64,000 nt of DNA from positions 885,716,335 through 885,780,334 of the forward strand of contig OY856410.1 in the NCBI GenBank assembly GCA_963693085.1, written 5' to 3'. Both the position numbers and the translations under genes were made by a program. The DNA is from Alisma plantago-aquatica (Eukaryota; Streptophyta; Magnoliopsida; Alismatales; Alismataceae). Under the pieces are notes generated by a model that had not been told where the DNA came from, searched no databases, and was given only the letters and a program-made list of their open reading frames with translations. Below are positions 25,665-40,200 of this stretch, piece by piece. Within the stretch, counting starts at the first letter, position 1. The number at the start of each line of letters is the position of its first letter.

Positions 25665-28600
25665 TGTAACACCCCAATTTTTCTTTACCACGTGAGTGGA
25701 ATCCAAACACTTCTTTTATTGTGAGTGTCACAAACATGATAATCATTATGATAATAATAGAAACAAACCCTTATAGACTTGTGTCCAAATGTATTCTCAT
25801 AAATTCTTAGAAACAAAGCATGATACGAGAATATAAAGTATGGAATCTAAACATCAAAATATGATCCTATTTATGGCGCCCCTCCAAGAAATCCTCCTAA
25901 ATCTACACTTGTAAACTTTGAATTGAATGTCCTTTTTTAATCTTGAAACTTGGACATCTCGTCTCCATCCGTGCACAAGAGGAAACCTAGGTTAGAGTAA
26001 GTGACATTGAATTATATATAATTGGAAGAAAATAGCTTCATTATGAAAACTATGAATCTATATTGAAGTAAGCATGTTATATTTACATCTTTTATCTTTT
26101 TGTGTCCACTATTATGCAATAATCCCTCTTCTATGGCATTATGTGCCTTCTCATGAGCAACACACCTTCTGTGGCATAAATGCCTTCTGGTGACACTGAG
26201 GTGTCTTCTATTCTGTGGTACCAAGTGCCTTCTATGGTGCAATGCACCTTTTGTGGCATAAAAGCCTTCTGTTCTATGTACTACAATATCTCTAATCTAT
26301 GAGGACTTATCATATAATATAAATTATGTTCTAGTGTCATTTTCTATTCTTGTTCTATTTTTTATTATGATTTTTTTACTATTTTTATTTTGTATCTCAG
26401 CTATTTGAGATGAATTCTGAAGTATGTAATCTTTTTTGCCATTCTAAGTTATAAATTCTAAAACTCAATTAGTAAAGAGTTGTGATAAGTTTGAAATCTA
26501 GCTTTTGTATCTAAATTTGATATTCTGAAATAGATTATAAATTCTAAATGATTGTAAGAAATTGACATACTAAAATAAATTTTGATCATATATTTTGAGT
26601 TTTAATAATTCACATGCTGACTTTTAACAATTTTGAATGAGTAATAACTTGAATTAGATAATTTATAGGATCTAAGCATGTACTATCTAAAATAGAAATT
26701 CTATTGTATTGGGAAATAATGCTCTACATATAGACATTAGACCACATGTCTAATGGATTACTCTTAACATGATAATTAGACTATCAGTCCATAATATATA
26801 TTCAAGGAATGACCCACTTGCCTTTGATATTGATGGTTTCTTTAGTGCATTCTTGATCCTATTTTTCCATAACCAATCACCAGGACATCAACAAATGTCT
26901 TTAAGTCCATGTATATCTCCCTACTTTGTTTCTAATTCTCAACCCCATCATCCTACCCTTATATACCTACTTATGAATCTTGTTTATTGAAACTAAATCT
27001 TATCGAAATCACATTTAATGTCTAAAGATTGAAAATCAATTTACACATTATATAGCATACATATGTTGATATATCCATATAAACCAAAACGCATCATATG
27101 CACTAAAATATGAGTATATACCTCAAATACCAAGACTAAACTCCAAAAATATTCACATATATTTCTCTTATTGAACCTTATTTATAAAACTAGATAAAAA
27201 TATAATTAGAATTATTTTCCATATGAAATAGGAACATAAAATACATGTTTTCTCACAAATAATCATAAATCATCTTACGTAATAGCCACTTAGGCCCAAA
27301 AATTAAATATTAATATAGTTATACATGAAAATCTAGAAAAAAAAATTGAAATAGTAAGAACATTGTATACTAGGGTTTAAGTAAAAATCAGAGATTGTTT
27401 CATCGTCAATCAATGGATGAAATACCCAAAATGGCCTTATTAGGGTTTACATCAAAACTTAGATAAAAGATCACATCGTACTGATCAGGATTTAGAATAG
27501 TATCTGAAACATCAATATATACCTTAGGTAAAATATTCATTAATTTCCAAAGTCAATTGCTATTTCTAATGACCAAAATATAGAAATCTTATATCTTTTA
27601 GTAATCAAGTTATAGTAATTATAAGACATCAAACACACCCTTCCAATTTATTTTTATAGGATAGTAGAAATTGTAATCTTTCTGTAGGCACCTTGTTTGC
27701 TAAAATCAAATATATAGATTGAGAGATACGAATTTTATGAAGATTACCGAGTTGAAATGATCGTGGGCATCCAAAAATAATCCAATGCCTGAGAGGGGTC
27801 GGCTAGCCTTGCATTGGTCCAAGTGAATCTGTGTGAGACTGTTTCTTCCTTGCCCACTCATCGAGGGGAAGACTCCCATGTTTCACCCATGTCATGACGC
27901 TACATGCTGAGAGGGCCTCTCGTGCCCCTCGATCTTGGCTTGGGTATAACATTTGATGTCAGATCTTGGCTCATCCACCTCAATTGCTTGCTTTTCTAGC
28001 ATTTTAAGAAGGTTGCAGGTCTAGAGAAGGCTGGGGTATCAACACAAAACTGCCACTACCACCTTCCTTTCTTCTTTACAATTTCTTCACCCATCTCACT
28101 CTAGTCAATAAAAACCCTAGAAAACTTCCTCCATTGCGGCCTCAACATTCTAAGGCTTTTATAGGCCCTTCATTACCTATCTCACAATGAGTCCATGATA
28201 GGTTGGACTCCCATCGTGTCCCTGAGTTAGAAGAATAGGGGAACGCAACCCATCCCTCCCACCATTTTTTGTGACTATTCTTCTTAGATTCGGTCCAGGT
28301 CAATTGAACCAGAAGGTTGGCCATGAACCAATAGTTCAGCCTTTCCTTCCTTAGTTCATTGCTCAAATATTCCATAAAAATGTTATATTCCTTTTAATTT
28401 CTTCTAAAATTTCTATAGGGTACTCATTAATCCTGATTGGTCCCAAAATTTGTCCAACACTTCATATAAATATCATCTTCAAATAGAAAAATCCTCATGT
28501 CCTAGTCTAGACTACTCTAGTATAGTGTGTGTGATCTCACTTGTCCCATGACCTAGATCAACAAACTGAATCACCAAAATCATACCATGTCCAATACCTA

Positions 28601-29013
28601 TCATAAAGAACACAACCTTACTCCTAATTTCATCACTACATACATGTGAGCCTATTTTACATCTATCATATATACAAATCATCAAACTATCCTTAACTTA
28701 GATGAAAATGATTATATAATCCAAATATATATCATCAAATTGAATGACCAAGCTCACATCAAGCTTTACCATAACTAAACCATGATCTTATTGTGTCTTA
28801 ACAAGCATACAGACATTCCCAAGTTCAGATGCAATGATTCTCAAACATTAGTGTTTACCAATTTGTACAAAATACCATTTCTATGTACTTATTCCCTTAT
28901 GTCCAGATATCGTGAAAATTGGAAGGAACCTTATTATAAACATAAATCAATTCTATATTGACTTAATGAATAACTTTATCATATTTACTAGGTTCTAAAA
29001 ATTAGGTGTGACA
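25665..29013 (-). repeat. 3' LTR of the LARD-like element (uninterrupted copy)
   Basis: A 3349-base LTR, TG...CA. It aligns by eye with the other copy from CCAATTTTTCTTTAC at the left end to TTTACTAGGTTC at the right. It contains a cluster of CTTCT-headed short repeats at 26118-26285. Open frames inside it (26012-26242, 28142-28375) are not coding. Confidence 0.85.
26118..26285. repeat. short tandem units CTTCTrTGGCATAA... in the LTR
   Basis: About eight imperfect units of 18-24 bases, each starting CTTCT (e.g. CTTCTGTGGCATAAATGC, CTTCTATGGTGCAATGCAC). The other LTR has a shorter, diverged set at about 30478-30600. Confidence 0.75.
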
Positions 29014-29016
29014 ATA

Positions 29017-29031
29017 CTACCCACCTTCTTG
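29017..29031 (-). other. polypurine tract of the LARD-like element
   Basis: The minus strand reads AAGAAGGTGGGTAGT directly upstream of the LTR start TGTCACACC. This is the expected place for second-strand priming. Confidence 0.7.
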
Positions 29032-29997
29032 GGAATTTTGTCCTCAAACTTCAGCTAAACTATAGGAGGCTACCCACCGTAGGGTTTCATGTACCTTACA
29101 AACACTAACTCTTGACAATTATCGTAAAGTATCATAAAAACCTTCAAAGTATGACCTTCTCGTGGATAACTAACTAGGTCTAAATACCTTAACAAATGAG
29201 CATGTAAAACCTACATGGAAAGATGTAGGAAAATCTTAAGCATAAATGACTTTTCTTTCTTAAGTCTTAATTCTTTGTTCTTCAAGTATCTTTCTCTAGA
29301 GACTTGTGCTCTAGTATCTTGGTCACATAACTTGTACATAGGACCTAAGTTATATATCTAAATCAAACTACACTAAAGGCCTAGATGGTGTCTCTTAAGT
29401 TGACTTTCACTAGGGCATGGATGTAGTTCCATAAATATAATCTTATTAAATCTAATATTATGAATCTTAATGCATTCTAGGGTTCTAGTAGGTATGCAAT
29501 TAGGTTTAGATGACTATCTACCTCAAAACATTTGTGTCAACACCCTCTTTTTGTCACCTCCCAGTGCATGCTAGCCAATCGTACATCTGAAAGTGCCATG
29601 TCTTATCATATATATCTCACTTGATGGCATACATGTCTCATACCATATAAACTAGAGAGAGTGAGACAAGAATAATAAGTATATAATTATGCATATACAT
29701 CCCCTCTAAAAAAGCTGGTGTCCCATACCACAAGAATGTAGGGAAAAGAGAGGGCATGATATGCATAAATTTATAGTTAGCACAAAAAGTCCATAGCAGC
29801 TAGACACTAACCCTAATACATATCTTAACTTATAATTCCTGACTAAAACTCTAAACCAAATCCTAATATCTTTCACTCACTTCTTTTATAACCCAGGTTA
29901 TTAACTATCTTTCTAAATCTATTTAATCTCAATTGGCTTCCATTGGGCAATCTAAACTAAGAATATGAGATTTTGCCAGATGGCCATCTACATTATT

Positions 29998-30009
29998 GCT
30001 CTGATACCA
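29998..30009 (-). other. primer binding site (tRNA-iMet)
   Basis: The minus strand reads TGGTATCAGAGC, three bases after the LTR end ...GTTACA. This is the standard initiator tRNA-Met PBS of plant LTR elements. Confidence 0.88.
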
Positions 30010-30012
30010 TAT

Positions 30013-32509
30013 TGTAACACTCCAATTTTTCTTTACGACATGAGCAGAAGCCAACCATTTTTTTATCTTGGGAGTGTGACAAACATGATAATCATTATAA
30101 TAATACTATAAAGAACCACTACAAAGTTGTGTTAAAATATATTCTCATAAATTCTTAGAATCAAAACATAATACAAGAGTATAAACTCTAGAATCCAAGC
30201 ATCAAACTTTAATCATGTAGATGGCACCCCACCAAGAAATCCTCCTAACTCTGCACTTGCAAACTCTGACTTATATTTTCTTTTTGAAGCTTGAAACCCA
30301 TGGACATCTCATCCTCCCCCATGCACAAGAGGAAACCTAGGTTAGAGTAAGTGGTGTTGAATTCTAATAATTGGAAGAAAATAGCCACATATGGAAAATT
30401 GTGAATCTATATTGAAGTAATTATCTTATATTTACATCTTTTATCTTCATGTGGACATTATTATACAGTAAGTCATATCTTCTATGGTGCAACACACCTT
30501 CTGTGGCATAAATGCCTTCTGGTGACATTGAGGTGTCTTGTATTTTGTGGCACCAATGCACCTTTTATGGCATAAAAGTTTTCTATTTTGTGTACCGCAA
30601 TACTTTTGTTCTATGGGGACTTATTATATAATATAAATTATGTTTTTTGTGTCATTTTCTAATATTTTCTATTCTTGTTTTATTTCTAATTCTGATTCTA
30701 TTTGGATTCTTTTTCTATTTTGATTCTGTATCTCAACTATTTGAGATGAATTCTAAAGTATGTAATCTATTCCGGCATTCTAAGTTATAAATTCTATTCT
30801 GAATTCTAAAAATCAATTATTAAATAGCAGAGATAAGTTTGAAATCTAGATTTTGTATTCAAATATGATACTCTGAAAGAGATTCTAAATTCTAAATGAT
30901 GGAAAGAATTAACATACTAAAATGAATTGTAATCATATATTCTGAGTTCTAATAATCCAAAATTCTAATTTTCTAACAGTTGTGCATGAATAATAACTTG
31001 CAATATATAGGATCTAAGCATGAGTTATATGAGATAGAAATTCTATTGTATTGGCAAATAATGCTCTACATATAGACATTAGACCACATGTCTAATGGAT
31101 TACTCTCAACATTATAATTAGACTATCAATCTATAATATGAATTCAAGGACATGGCCCACTTACTTTTGATACTTATGATTTCTTTAATGCATTATTGAT
31201 TCCATTTTTCATAACCAATCACATGGACATCAACAAATGTCAATAAGTCGATGTATATCTCCCTTCTTCATTTCTAATTATCAACCCCATCATCCTAACC
31301 TTACATACCAGCTTAGGATTCTTATTTACTGGAAGTAAATCTTATATAAATCAAATTTAATGTCTTAACATTAATTTAAATCAATTTACACATTATATAG
31401 CATACAAATAGTTATATATCCATATAAACCAAAAAAACATCATTTGCACTAAAATATGAGTATATACATCAAATATCTATAGTAAACTCCAAACATATTC
31501 ACATATACTTCTCTTACTGAACCTTATTTATAATATCAGATGAAAATATAATTAGAATCATTTTTGATACTAAATAGGCACATAAAATAAATATTTTCTC
31601 ACAAATAATCATAAATCATCTTGCATAATGGTCACTTAGGCCCAAAAATTAAATACCAATACAGTCATACATGATAATATAGAGAACCTTTTCAAAATAG
31701 TAAGAACATTGTATATTAGGTTTTAAATAAAATTTCAAATCGTTTCACATAAATCAATGGTGAAATACCCAAAATGCCCTTATTAGGGTTTACATCAAAA
31801 TTTAGGTAAAATATCGCACCAGACTAATCAGACTTTAGAATAGTATGTGAAACATCAAAATATACATTAGGTAAAATGTTCTTTAGTTTACAAAGTCAAT
31901 TTCTATTTCAAATGTCTAAAACATAGAATTTGTATATTTTTTAGTAATCAATTTATAATAATTATCAAATATCCAATACACCCTTCCAATCTATGTTTAT
32001 AGGATAATAGACATTGCAATCTTTCTGTAAGCACCTTGTTTGCTAAAAGCGAATAAGTAGATTGAGAGACATGAATTTTATGAAAGTTACCTACTTGAAA
32101 CAATTGTGGCCGTTCAAAAATAATCCAACGCCTGAGAGGGATCAGCTAGCCTTGCATTGGCTCAGGCAAATCTGCGTGAGATATGTTCCTTCCTCACATG
32201 CTCACCAATGGGAACACTCCCTTGTTTATCCCCTGTCATGATGTTGTCCACTGGGAGGGCCTCTCGTTCCCCTTGATCTCGGCTTGCGTGGAGCATTTGA
32301 CGCTATATGTTGGCTCCTCCACCTCCATTGCTTACTTTTCTAGTAGTTTTCAAAGGTTGGGCTCTAGAGAAGGCTGGGCATCAACACAAAACTATCACTA
32401 CCACCTTCCTTTCTTCTTTATTGTTACTCTTCCCATCTCAGTCTGGTCAAAAAAAACCCTAGAGAACCTCCTCCATCATGGCCCCAACGTCTATGGCTTT
32501 TACATGCCC
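30013..32509 (-). repeat. 5' LTR of the LARD-like element, left part
   Basis: Diverged copy of 25665-28170. It stops at the CACTA target TTC (32510-32512) and continues at 45997. The open frame at 32183-32518 is not coding. Confidence 0.85.
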
Positions 32510-32512
32510 TTC

Positions 32513-32524
32513 CACTAGTACAAA
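32513..32524 (+). repeat. CACTA left terminal inverted repeat
   Basis: CACTAGTACAAA, a 12-base perfect match to the inverted right end. Confidence 0.95.
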
Positions 32525-32529
32525 AATTA

Positions 32530-32860
32530 TCTCTGGCGTCGGTTAAAACAACACTTTAACATCAATTTAAAACTGACACATAAGTAGAGACACTATAGCC
32601 ACAGGCCTAAGATGTCAGTTCTTCGAGGATGACAAAACTGATGCCAAAGATCCAGTCGTCAGTTGTGTAGATAAAAGAAATCGACACATATAGGGGTATT
32701 AAGCATCGGTTGCATGCCAAAAACTAACATCAAAAGATCCATACCATGTCACATTTATAACTGGTAAAAGACCCTAAATTGTCAGTTCTGTGGAAATCGA
32801 CACCTATAACGATGTATAGTGTCAGTTGCAGCTCAAATTACTGACAATTTCAATGTAAAG
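32530..32860. repeat. left subterminal repeats of the CACTA element
   Basis: At least six copies of a motif with core GTCAGTT or TCGGTT (GCGTCGGTTAAAAC, GATGTCAGTTCTTC, CGTCAGTTGTGTAG, CATCGGTTGCATG and others), with inverted copies between them. In En/Spm such repeats are bound by TNPA. Confidence 0.75.
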
Positions 32861-33725
32861 TGACGATTATGTCTAAAAAATATATGACTGTGATATGCCA
32901 CCCAGCGAGGCCATTTTGTCCAACACGATTGTTTTGGTTTTGTCCTTTAATGTCTATTATTTGACTAAAACCGATGACTCAGACCTATAGTGTTGGTTTT
33001 TTTGATACAAGTGATGACTAAGTTTTGGTTTTTTTTTAAATGGTAGGCCTACAGCCTGCTGCCAGGCTGGTCAATAGGATGCATAACCTACAATTCAGTT
33101 ATGAACTATAGATTAACAACATTTTGTGAGTTCAGTTTAGCAATAGGCCACCAAACTTGCAATAACAAACATAATGTGCATATAATTTTATTCATTCACC
33201 AATTTCATTTCATCACATGTGAAATCATAATTCATTTCATATTCATTCACACACATTACTTCATTTACATATATACCAATTTCATTCTCATGACATGCAG
33301 AAACATATATATATTCATCTTCACATTCACACACATGTATATAGATCATCATTCACATATGCATGCATCAAATTTAGAGTTGCCCATGTGTACATCAAAT
33401 TTATAGTTTCCAATATATAGATCATCATTCACATGTATATAGATCATCATTCATAAGCACCACATGTATAATAGAATTCAAAGTTATTTTTCATCTTCTT
33501 TATCCCAATCAAAATCAAATCTGACATCCCTTACGAAGGCTTTTGCCTATTGTTCTCGTATCTCATCCAATTGTTCTCTCATACAAGGCATGTGTACGTC
33601 TACTAGTTTTTATTTTATATCAAAGTCTTTCATTTTAAACACATGTAAAGAGAATGATGTATATAATTAGTCAGTTTGATATGTTCATATTATCTAATGC
33701 CCCTTTATACTTATATTGTCAAGAC

Positions 33726-33758
<33 letters not shown>

Positions 33759-34071
33759 GGATTACATGATGTATCTCATCGATGTCTACTACCACGTATC
33801 TAACAATCATGTCTTATACCGCGTCATGTAGTATGTGCATGCCCAAACATTGACTTGTACAGAACAATATAAATGTTAACATACAAAATGTTAATAAATA
33901 AAAGTAAGCATAGTTGGCATAAATATGCATTGGAGTTAGAAAACTACCTCAACATTCTCCCAAACCATCATTTTCTTTTTTGTGTCCACCTTTCCTCCAG
34001 CTTTTTTTGAAAAGCTTTATAGCCCTATATGTTAATATAACACATTGAATTGACATTAAGAAATAGTCATG

Positions 34072-34072
<1 letters not shown>
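32861..34072. other. CACTA interior without recognised gene
   Basis: AT-rich sequence between the left subterminal repeats and the microsatellite. Open frames at 33101-33406 and 33464-33670 are rich in His/Ile/Tyr from ATTCAC-like repeats and are not convincing. Confidence 0.5.

Positions 34073-34156
<84 letters not shown>
34073..34156. repeat. compound (TA)n(TG)n microsatellite
   Basis: About 24 TA units followed by about 18 TG units, inside the CACTA element. Confidence 0.97.
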
Positions 34157-34157
<1 letters not shown>

Positions 34158-34856
34158 ATGGATATAAATATAAAATTTACTCACGTGATTAATTCCCTTT
34201 TCAAATCGTGTCCTCGTTGTATACTTTGTCACCCTTAGGATCTAGATAACAAATAGTTAGCATCGCGAGGAGAATGACCAATAAGACCCAATGCTTATTC
34301 CTGAGTGATAAGCAGGCAAAAAAAATAACTCAAATTCCACAATGAAATGTAATTTTTTAAGTCAAAATTATAAGAAAATCACATAAACTTACAAAACATT
34401 GTATGGAGCTAATATCACGCTCTTTTTCTTTCTACCAAAATATTTAAATGTGGTAGAGCAATATAGGGTAACAGATGCATGGTCTTTAATTACATTGCTA
34501 ATCAAGGATGGAACTAAAAATCCCACATGGGTCATTGAAAACTATGTACAGACCCTATGTAAGTGGCTGCAAAACATGTATCATGTATGCATTAATATAT
34601 AAGAAAATAGATCACCATATATAAAATGAGGTATATATCTATATAGGATCTCATCATATCCAAAATCCTATCATAGATGTATTCAACTAAGAATAATGAA
34701 ACAACTCCAAAACATCTTGTAAAAATATACTACTGTCATAACGTTGACCTACATCGTCCTCCTTAATAGAAACTACCATAGGAGCCCCCTTCATATTTTT
34801 GATCGCATTGTAAATAGAGTCAATTGGGTTATTAGATCTAAACCCAAGTGGCTCCG

Positions 34857-37111
34857 CTAGTCCTCCTCATGTGGAGAGACTGAGCTTGGTTGTATAGTAT
34901 ATGGACTCTTGTCCCTATACTCCTTTTTTGGTTTCATCAATGAGAATATTTTACCAGAACCAAAAAAAACTACCATAGGAGAATGTTCTTCATGTTCACC
35001 TATAAATAATGACATACACCTGCATTGAGGACCTATCAAGTCAAATAGGTCCTTTGCAATCCAACTAGGTAATTTAGGAGGAGGTGGAGGTGGAGGAGGA
35101 TGAGCTGTAAGGGGTTTCTTCGGCCATGTGTCCTGCATATATATAATTTCATATCAATTGTCATGTATATACATATACAAATGTAAAGTAAATTTACCAT
35201 ACATCATGATCAGTATAGATAACTCTGGCTTTGGACCACGCAACCATGCCACCTTCTGCTTCACCTATCGTCTCAGCATCGGGGTGGGCATATGGAAGTG
35301 GATACTTCTTCCAAGCTTCTTTGACAAGCCTCAAGAACACGCCAACCGCATCGGTGGGTAATGGAACATCGTGAAGCATGGCACCTGCAAGGGTGGGTAA
35401 GCCTCACCCACAACAATGATATTTTTATGTAATTTTAGATGGCATGACCTCAAATCCTACAAATCTGCATAGAGTATTATATATACTAAACATATCATCT
35501 TGAAAAGACTATTGCGTCATAAAAATACTTGCAGCGGACATGCTAGGTGTTGGGTCCACATGATTACTCCCAACCAACCCTGTCGTAGGGGGGTCCACCT
35601 CGTATGAATAGTGGGATGGCACAACTGGTTCTGTCTGATTCACTGACTGAGATGGTACCTACTGGCTCACTGCTTCCAGAATTTTCTTTGCAATTAACTT
35701 TTTTACCTCCTCTTTGGAGAATCCCCCTTTCAGGACAGATTTGCACTCTGATGGCCGAAAGAATGATCTTATACCCACACCAATGCCTGCATCCTTAACA
35801 TGTCCAGGGTGCTCTGGGTTACCTAGAACAACTATCAATTCGTCCCTTGTGCCATCAGGGATGAATTTGCCTTGTTTCCTTTGCTCGTGGAGCTCCCACT
35901 AACCATTATCGATAGTAATTGGTAAGTAAAACATAACAATCATCAATACTAATTGCTCATAGAGTTGAATTTTACCATTTTTACAGCCGCCTCAACATTT
36001 GTGGGGTTGATTATTTCTCCAGATTTGGATTGCCTCCCAGATATCCATATATCATGGTGAAGTAGAGGTTCGGTAGTAATAGTAGAAGACTCAACAGTCC
36101 CAGGAGTAGGTTGTTGAGAAGGAGACACATGTAGTAGCTTTTGGTTGATATTTGCATAGCCACCTCAACCCATCGTGTGGTTGTACACATTCTTTGCACT
36201 CCTTTCTCTTTTAGAATCACTTGTAGCCTGATTAGTAACAATCATCAATAGTAATTGGTAAGTAAAACATAACCTACTATGTCAAGGTAAAATAATGAAT
36301 TCATAAGAATGCATTCAAAATGGGGAGTGATGCTTAATACCTTGAATTCATCAGTGTTTTTCCTAGCAACAAACACCTCCCATGTCTCCAGATCAAGATA
36401 CCTCCATTGCTCAGTGGTTGAATTCTTCCTCTTATCAGCCTCCCATATGTATAGTCTTGTCAAGGTTGTCCTATAATTCTTTGGTACCCTCCCAAGTGTT
36501 GCATCACCTTTTTGCGATGCAAATTTTCATCCAAGTCAAATATGCTCTGCAAAATTTCATACACTTAAATGGAATATTCTTAAAATAGAATTTTAAATAG
36601 TTCTAAAAATAAAATTGCAAATGATAATATCTCACACACAGTTCTTTCCATATGAAGTCTTTCTTGCTTTTATCAATTTTATGCCAAGATTCTACTAATA
36701 TACTACAATGTCTACGAGTAAGAACCCCTGGGTATGAAACAAAAGAGCTCTGGTTATTTCCAATAGGATATCCTGCATGATCAAACTCAACGAACAACTC
36801 TGGTATGTTACCCCTTTGTTGTATCAACGTGTTCATCATGGTGATGCCCCTTATTTTATTATTATTTTTATATTGCTCATCAAGCTAAACAAGATCCTCA
36901 AGACGTACATCCTCAACCTAAAATTAAAAAAAAACACATATAGGTCATAAACATGTATAACTTATTAAATGTGATACAACAAGATAGACATATATATTGT
37001 AAAAAGCACAATGTTGATAACACAATACACAACTTACACCAATGTCAGTAGGATGTTGTCATCATCACAGTAATCATCAGCATGGTCATCATACTCATGG
37101 TCAGACTCCAT
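34857..37111 (-). pseudogene. CACTA TNPA/Ptta-type transposase-associated protein, degenerate
   Basis: Minus-strand blocks, in order: an acidic start MESDHEYDDHADDYCDDD (37111 down); GNIPELFVEFDHAGYPIG plus SFVSYPGVLTRRHCSILVES and KSKKDFIWKELCVRYY (36839-36603); a block around 36460-36250 with RYLDLETWEVFVARKNTDEF; KEKGVQRMCTTTR (36200); GKFIPDGTRDELIVVLGNPE (about 35880-35800); the segment LHDVPLPTDAVGVFLRLVKE through GEAEGGMVAWSKARVI (35379-35194); and a proline run with LPSWIAKDLFDLIG (35138-34857). This order matches plant transposase_24 (Ptta/En/Spm) proteins. Such proteins bind subterminal repeats. Intron-like gaps and stops (for example in the 35640 region) leave no full frame. Confidence 0.75.
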
Positions 37112-37221
37112 TTGAAAAGTTGTCATATAAAAAATAGTCAAACAATGAAATATAAGATTATAAAATGCACATCTAACATTAAAAAAAATAAAAGCATGCC
37201 TCTAATATTGAGATTTTTTTG

Positions 37222-40200
37222 TCTGTCCAGAGTAGCTCGGCTGGTTATGGCTCGGTAAGTGTAAAGAGTGGGAACCAGAAGGGAATCCACCCAAATGATA
37301 TAATACAAGAGCCATGTAATAATAAAGCAGCGGAAACAAAACTATTACAAAGTTACTTCATGATTTATTAATACAATTGTTCCTCACCATAATAGGTGAT
37401 TTTACAAAAAAATTGAAATAAGTACAACTAAAGCCTGTAGCAGAGGGTAACCTAACCATTCCAAGCTATCCTTAAGTCCATGTCATGTTGGTGATCTTTT
37501 TGAGATCTTGTCTTCCAATGTACCTAAACCTGGGTGGAAGGGAACATCACCCAGAACATAGGAAATAACAAAGAGGTCAGCAAAGACTAAGTATGTACAT
37601 ATAATAAACTTTGGGCATTATATTGGGGTAGAAGTGCAAAAATAAATGTTCCCACAAGAAGGGGGCTATTTGCAATTAGGTAAGTTCAAGAGAAATGTAA
37701 CAAAAGAAATGAGGCATATTAAATTTCAGATTACAAGCTGATAATAAAGAGTATCTTGCCATAACAATCATCCACATATTCATATTAAAACAATAAATAT
37801 TTGCATGCATAACAATGTAGACTAAATATACCTAAAATAGGGCCATAACACCATAGGATCATGGCCTAAAAATAAATAAGGGTGGAAACACACACCCTGA
37901 ATGGAATATGCATGCCCTATATAAGTATGGTTGTACATAAGTACCACTATTCTAGATAATCTAGTCAAACACACAACATGCTATATAATAGAGTGGCAAG
38001 ACTATCATTTTAGTCAATATCAAATAAAAGACAACAAGGCGGGAGGGGCCTAAAGACCCATATAACATGTCAAATTAATAATCACAGCAGTAAAAGAAAT
38101 TTATATCAGGAATTAGAAATGTCCATGAATATTAGATTTCCAAGAGAAACAATAGTTCTAGAGATGCCTCATTAAAAGAAATTAGGTTTTAGTCAAATAA
38201 TGCCCAAAATAAAATAGAGGATGTACATACCTTATGATCAGTCCTAGATATTCAATAACACCTCCGAAGTTCAGATTCAGGGTTGGCTCAACCTAGTCAG
38301 AATATATGTGCATACAATTAATATAATATGCATTAAATCCCATTCTTAGAAATTGACCCTACATTAGGTTGGAAATCTGGTCGTGAAACCTATCCCGATA
38401 AATCAATCACATTTTTCTGATTTCAAAAACATATTTATTTGTATTTTTCTGCTGAACCAATAATTAGTTATGATTTTTATGTTAAAATCATTTAGTGATT
38501 AAAAGGGAAAATAAAGTTATGAATTGACCGAAATGCCCTCGAATGGAATGTAAAAAAAAGTCAAGCAGAGTGTTACCCAGTACCATAGTAATATTCATTC
38601 ACGCCACTCGCGGTCAAAGATGGTCAAAAATGCACAATGACTAAAATACCCCTGGTGGAGGCATTAAATGATTTCATATCCATGGGCGAGACTGGACTTT
38701 CGTCCCAGGGATTGCGCTCCCTGTATCCTGCATCGTGGATGTCCCGATTGAGCTCAGGGGCAAGGTGTACCTCCGATCTAGACTTCCGAGGGGAGTGGGC
38801 ACCCAACTCATTAGCTCCGCCTCGTCACCCTAGACCTGGCGAGCTACTGCTCCGGCCCTGCGGTAGTCAGGAGTCGAGATGAGCCTCGCAATGGAGATGA
38901 CCACGGATGAACCTGGCAGTGACTCCGATGGGGGAAAATTGGCGAGAAGCGTCCTCTGATATTATGATCAGTAGGCAAACATCTCAAAGTGAGGAGGGTG
39001 AGGGAGAAAGAGAAACAGAAAGAAGAAGGCCTGATCATGAGAGAAGATCGGTAAGTTGCCTGGTCATAAAGGCATTCTGGGATTACAATATCGTGAGCCA
39101 TCGTGGGAATTGGGAACCTGTGAGGGAGACATCATAAGTGGGTTGTGATCCCACTTGTTCCGTCAACCATCCATGATCAGTTTGGCTGGATTGCTGAGGT
39201 CAGGAACCTACGGAGCCCATCCCGATAGAAATCCAAAATAGAGGAAAGAGAGCGACGTTTGTCGATCCAGCAGTTCCGCAAGAATCTAGACGAGATGAAA
39301 GCATGAAATGAAAAAGGACAGTCTGTATATCATTACCTTGGCGTCAATTGAAATGAGAAGCAACAATCTACTAGCACGGCATAGAGTTTGTTGGGGGGAA
39401 ATAGCTCGATTCGGTGGTGAGCTTGAGGCGATCTGTACCAACTGACCGTGGTGAAACGTGAAGGAGGAGGAGACAATGTTTTCTGTGTCATTAGAGGCTT
39501 CTTGGTGATCAATCTGGTTGGGTGTTGGGGTCACTGAAGATGGTGGAAGTGAAGCCAGAAGATGGGAAATTGGGCATTTTGTCTTTGGGCCACGTGAGGG
39601 GAAGAATTAGGGCTCATCGTGTTCAGCAGTGTAAGCCGAAGAGGAAGGCGAAGTAAATGTGGGAAATGGTTGATTGAGCCAAGAGAACGATGAGCAGGAC
39701 AATCGCTGGCTTGAACTAGTCGTGAGCGAGCGGAGAAATCGGAGGTGGAAGACGGAGTCCACCAGCCTGACCCGACTGACCCGCGCATCCCAGAAGCTGA
39801 CTGAGAACATGACATGTAGAAAATTTAAAACTTAGACAAAAAGTGTGTGGCATCAAATTAAATCTTATAAGTATCATTTAAACTAACATCCTAACTTCTA
39901 ATTGGCCATAGGAGGTGTATTTGATATCCAATTAAGCCCAAAATATGTAGGTTAGCCAATTTGGGTGTGATGAACACGAATTTGGACTTGGATTTGCATT
40001 ATGAGACTATTTGTGTTTCATGAATCCATAATGCATTAGCCAATAAATTAGGTTATTAGATTAACTAATATCAAAATAGAGGTGACTCCTCTTACATCAT
40101 TTCAAAATTCCTCACACTAACATTGCACGGTTAATATAGGATGTTAAACAATGGTTGAGGTTATAGTTTAGTATTAGTATCCACTAATACCCATAGTTCA

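Larger units (their letters stand above)
29014..30012 (-). other. non-coding interior of the LARD-like element
   Basis: 999 bases between the two LTRs with no gag, protease, RT or integrase trace. It is bounded by the PPT (about 29017-29031) on the left and the PBS (29998-30009) on the right. Confidence 0.75.
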
